DNA from: Chloroflexota bacterium
Lineage (GTDB): Bacteria; Chloroflexota; Limnocylindria; QHBO01
Assembly: GCA_024636135.1 (NCBI GenBank)
Contig: JAGXHP010000027.1
Location: 1 to 7,896, forward strand
DNA: 7,896 bases
Reading direction: 5' to 3'
Notes under the pieces: generated by a model
The model's input: only the letters and a program-made list of their open reading frames with translations
Database searches by the model: none
What the model was told of the DNA's origin: nothing
Shown here: positions 6,432-7,896 of the stretch, piece by piece
Layout of the letters: every line of letters begins with the position of its first letter
How positions within the stretch are numbered: position 1 is the stretch's first letter
Position numbers and translations under genes: made by a program

Positions 6432-7729
6432 TCGAGCCGAGAGCCTCCACGGGGCGCCTCGATGAGCGGCTCGTCCTGCGCATTGGTCTGATCCTGGCGG
6501 CTGGCTTCGTCGTCGCGGCCATCGTGGCGTACGCGATCCCTGTCCTCAACCAGGGCCATTGGGCGGGGTTGCACCTGGCGCTGGCCGGCGCGGCACTGGT
6601 CGCGGTGGGAACCTTCATGCCCCATTTTGGGGTCACGCTGGCGGGGAGCGTCCCCGAAGCTGCGCGACTGCGGCTTGGCGGGGTCGGCTCCCTGGCGTCG
6701 GGGGCGGCGCTCGTCGTCATCGGCGTGACGGCCCGGCTGCCGGTCATCGCGGTCATCGGGGCGGGGCTCCTGTGGCTGGGCGTCGCGATCACGGGCTGGA
6801 CGACCGTGCGACCCGGACGACGCCCGCTGGCGCGGCGGCATCCGATCGCCCAATCGGCCTATCTCGTCGCACTCGCCGATGTATCGATCGGGATCGGGCT
6901 GCCGGTCCTATTGCTCGCCGGATGGGAGCCGGCCGTCGCTGGCTGGGTTCGGCTCAAGCCGGCGCACGTCTGGCTGAACCTGTTCGGATTCGTTTCGCTG
7001 ACCATTGGCGCCACCCTCGTGTACCTGTATCCAACCGTGGTAGGCGCCCGGATCCGGCTTCATCCGAGCCTGGCGCCGATGATTGTCGGTGGCATGCTCG
7101 GACCACCATTGGTCGCCCTTGGGGCCGTGGCAGGTCTCGCCGCCGTCGCGACGATCGGAGCTGCCGTCGCCGTTATGGCGGCCGCTGGCCAGGTGCTGTA
7201 CGTCGCGGACGCGTGGATTCGGCGCGGCAGGTGGACGACCGATGCCGGCTGGCATGCCCTCACGATTGGCCACTTCTCGATCGGCGCCGGATGGTACCTC
7301 CTGGCGGTTGTGGTGGCGGCCGTCGGCATCGTGCGCGACGGTCCGACGCCGGATGGATGGACGATCGGGGCGCTTGCCATGCCCCTGATGGCAGGCTGGG
7401 CGCTCCAAGTGCTCGTTGGCGCCTGGACCCACCTGCTGCCGGCGGTCGCGACGACGGACCCCGCCCGGCGTGCGCGTCAGCGCTCAATCCTCGGGACTGC
7501 CGCCCTTCCCCGGCTCGTCGCCTGGAACTTCGGCGTCCTGTTCGGATGGGTGGGCCTGGCGGCGAATGTCCTTCCCGTGGCGCTGGTCGGCGCGGGGCTT
7601 GTCGCGGTCGCAGCCGTGTCCGCCGTCAGCCTCCTGCTTCGCGCGCTGGTCGACACCACGATGGGGAACCCGGCGGTCCGACTGCCCCACGCCGGTCCGC
7701 GCGAAGATCAGAGATCGCCCGGAAGCTGA
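6428..7729 (+). CDS. Polytopic membrane protein, putative NirK electron-transfer partner
   Basis: A 433-residue protein with about 12 hydrophobic helices, approximately at 14-40, 46-71, 83-101, 103-125, 142-165, 178-203, 215-239, 240-262, 276-302, 312-337, 362-384 and 385-408. Several helices hold His: H49 and H66 in helix 2 (LHLALAGA, then MPHF), H180 in AHVWLNLFGF (179-188), H276 and H282 in GWHALTIGHF, and H335 in QVLVGAWTHLLP (327-338). From memory, these blocks resemble the membrane part of actinobacterial membrane-bound multicopper oxidase/nitrite reductase proteins and, more remotely, heme-copper oxidase subunit I. That suggests heme or quinol binding and electron delivery to NirK, but no activity is shown. 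The GTG at 6428 overlaps the nirK stop as GTGA, like the other junctions here; an in-frame GTG at 6398 would add ten residues. The tight linkage argues for a shared function with NirK. Confidence 0.75.
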   Translation: MIEPRASTGRLDERLVLRIGLILAAGFVVAAIVAYAIPVLNQGHWAGLHLALAGAALVAVGTFMPHFGVTLAGSVPEAARLRLGGVGSLASGAALVVIGVTARLPVIAVIGAGLLWLGVAITGWTTVRPGRRPLARRHPIAQSAYLVALADVSIGIGLPVLLLAGWEPAVAGWVRLKPAHVWLNLFGFVSLTIGATLVYLYPTVVGARIRLHPSLAPMIVGGMLGPPLVALGAVAGLAAVATIGAAVAVMAAAGQVLYVADAWIRRGRWTTDAGWHALTIGHFSIGAGWYLLAVVVAAVGIVRDGPTPDGWTIGALAMPLMAGWALQVLVGAWTHLLPAVATTDPARRARQRSILGTAALPRLVAWNFGVLFGWVGLAANVLPVALVGAGLVAVAAVSAVSLLLRALVDTTMGNPAVRLPHAGPREDQRSPGS

Positions 7730-7896
7730 CAGCTCGTCCGCCGGCTGCGTTCGTCGGACAGCGTCTCGAGAAAGTGACAGTCGAGGCACTCGGCTGCCTG
7801 GAGGGACCCCCGGAGCGGGCATTCGACGAATCCATTCCGCGATTCACGGAGTTCGCCTCGGCATTGGATCCACGATTCCGCGTCTCGGGATCGGGG
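7708..7896 (-). CDS. Cys-rich, probably zinc-binding small protein, 3' end only
   Basis: On the minus strand a frame is open from the right edge down to a TGA at 7708-7710, giving 62 C-terminal residues; the start lies beyond the window. The sequence contains ECPLRGSLQAAECLDCHF, in which C26, C37 and C40 (window numbering) form a C-X10-C-X2-C pattern, with a further Cys at 56 (SCQLPG), consistent with a zinc ribbon-like site. I recall similar short Cys-rich proteins (CPLRG, then ERCLxC) in high-GC bacteria, but I cannot name a family or function. The other frames of this stretch show no comparable motif. It converges with the membrane-protein gene and overlaps its last 22 bases, so no separate terminator lies between them. 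It is not obviously part of the nitrite unit. Confidence 0.5.
   Translation of the reverse strand, partial: PRSRDAESWIQCRGELRESRNGFVECPLRGSLQAAECLDCHFLETLSDERSRRTSCQLPGDL

Overview
The window is GC-rich (roughly two thirds G+C by eye), densely coding, and bacterial. Every start I can defend is GTG, and neighbouring genes repeatedly overlap by the four bases GTGA. The gene content and the style of the copper nitrite reductase suggest an uncultured soil, freshwater or marine bacterium of the Chloroflexota (Limnocylindria-like or a relative), with Actinomycetota as the main alternative. No marker gene is present, so this placement is a low-confidence inference.

Region A (1-4648) is a carbohydrate-degradation operon on the + strand. 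It holds a 5'-truncated glycoamylase-like hydrolase (1-1380), a type I formylglycine-dependent sulfatase (1377-2804) and a GH39 glycoside hydrolase with an N-terminal fibronectin-III-like domain (2801-4648). The genes are joined by two GTGA stop/start overlaps. Neither the sulfatase nor the GH39 enzyme has a visible signal peptide. The simplest reading is a cytoplasmic module that desulfates and hydrolyses imported oligosaccharides. GH39 contains beta-xylosidases and alpha-L-iduronidases, so the substrate may be a sulfated xylan- or uronate-type glycan, but this is unproven.

Region B (4649-4868) is a 220-base gap with no convincing gene. It contains a short GC-rich hairpin and, at its end, a good Shine-Dalgarno sequence that fixes the start of the next gene.

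Region C (4869-7729) is a two-gene respiratory unit on the + strand. The first gene encodes an AniA-type (class II) copper nitrite reductase with an N-terminal membrane anchor or signal and an extra C-terminal plastocyanin-like cupredoxin. All expected type 1 and type 2 copper ligands and both catalytic residues are visible. The second gene, again joined by GTGA, encodes a roughly 12-helix membrane protein whose His-containing helices resemble the membrane part of actinobacterial membrane-bound multicopper oxidase/NirK proteins, and more distantly the subunit I fold of heme-copper oxidases. Together they look like a membrane electron-transfer and nitrite-reduction module: membrane protein, then tethered cupredoxin, then NirK core.

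Region D (7708-7896) is the 3' end of a Cys-rich, probably zinc-binding small protein on the - strand. It converges on the membrane-protein gene, overlaps its end, and runs off the right edge.

No tRNA, rRNA, CRISPR array, insertion sequence or long repeat was seen.
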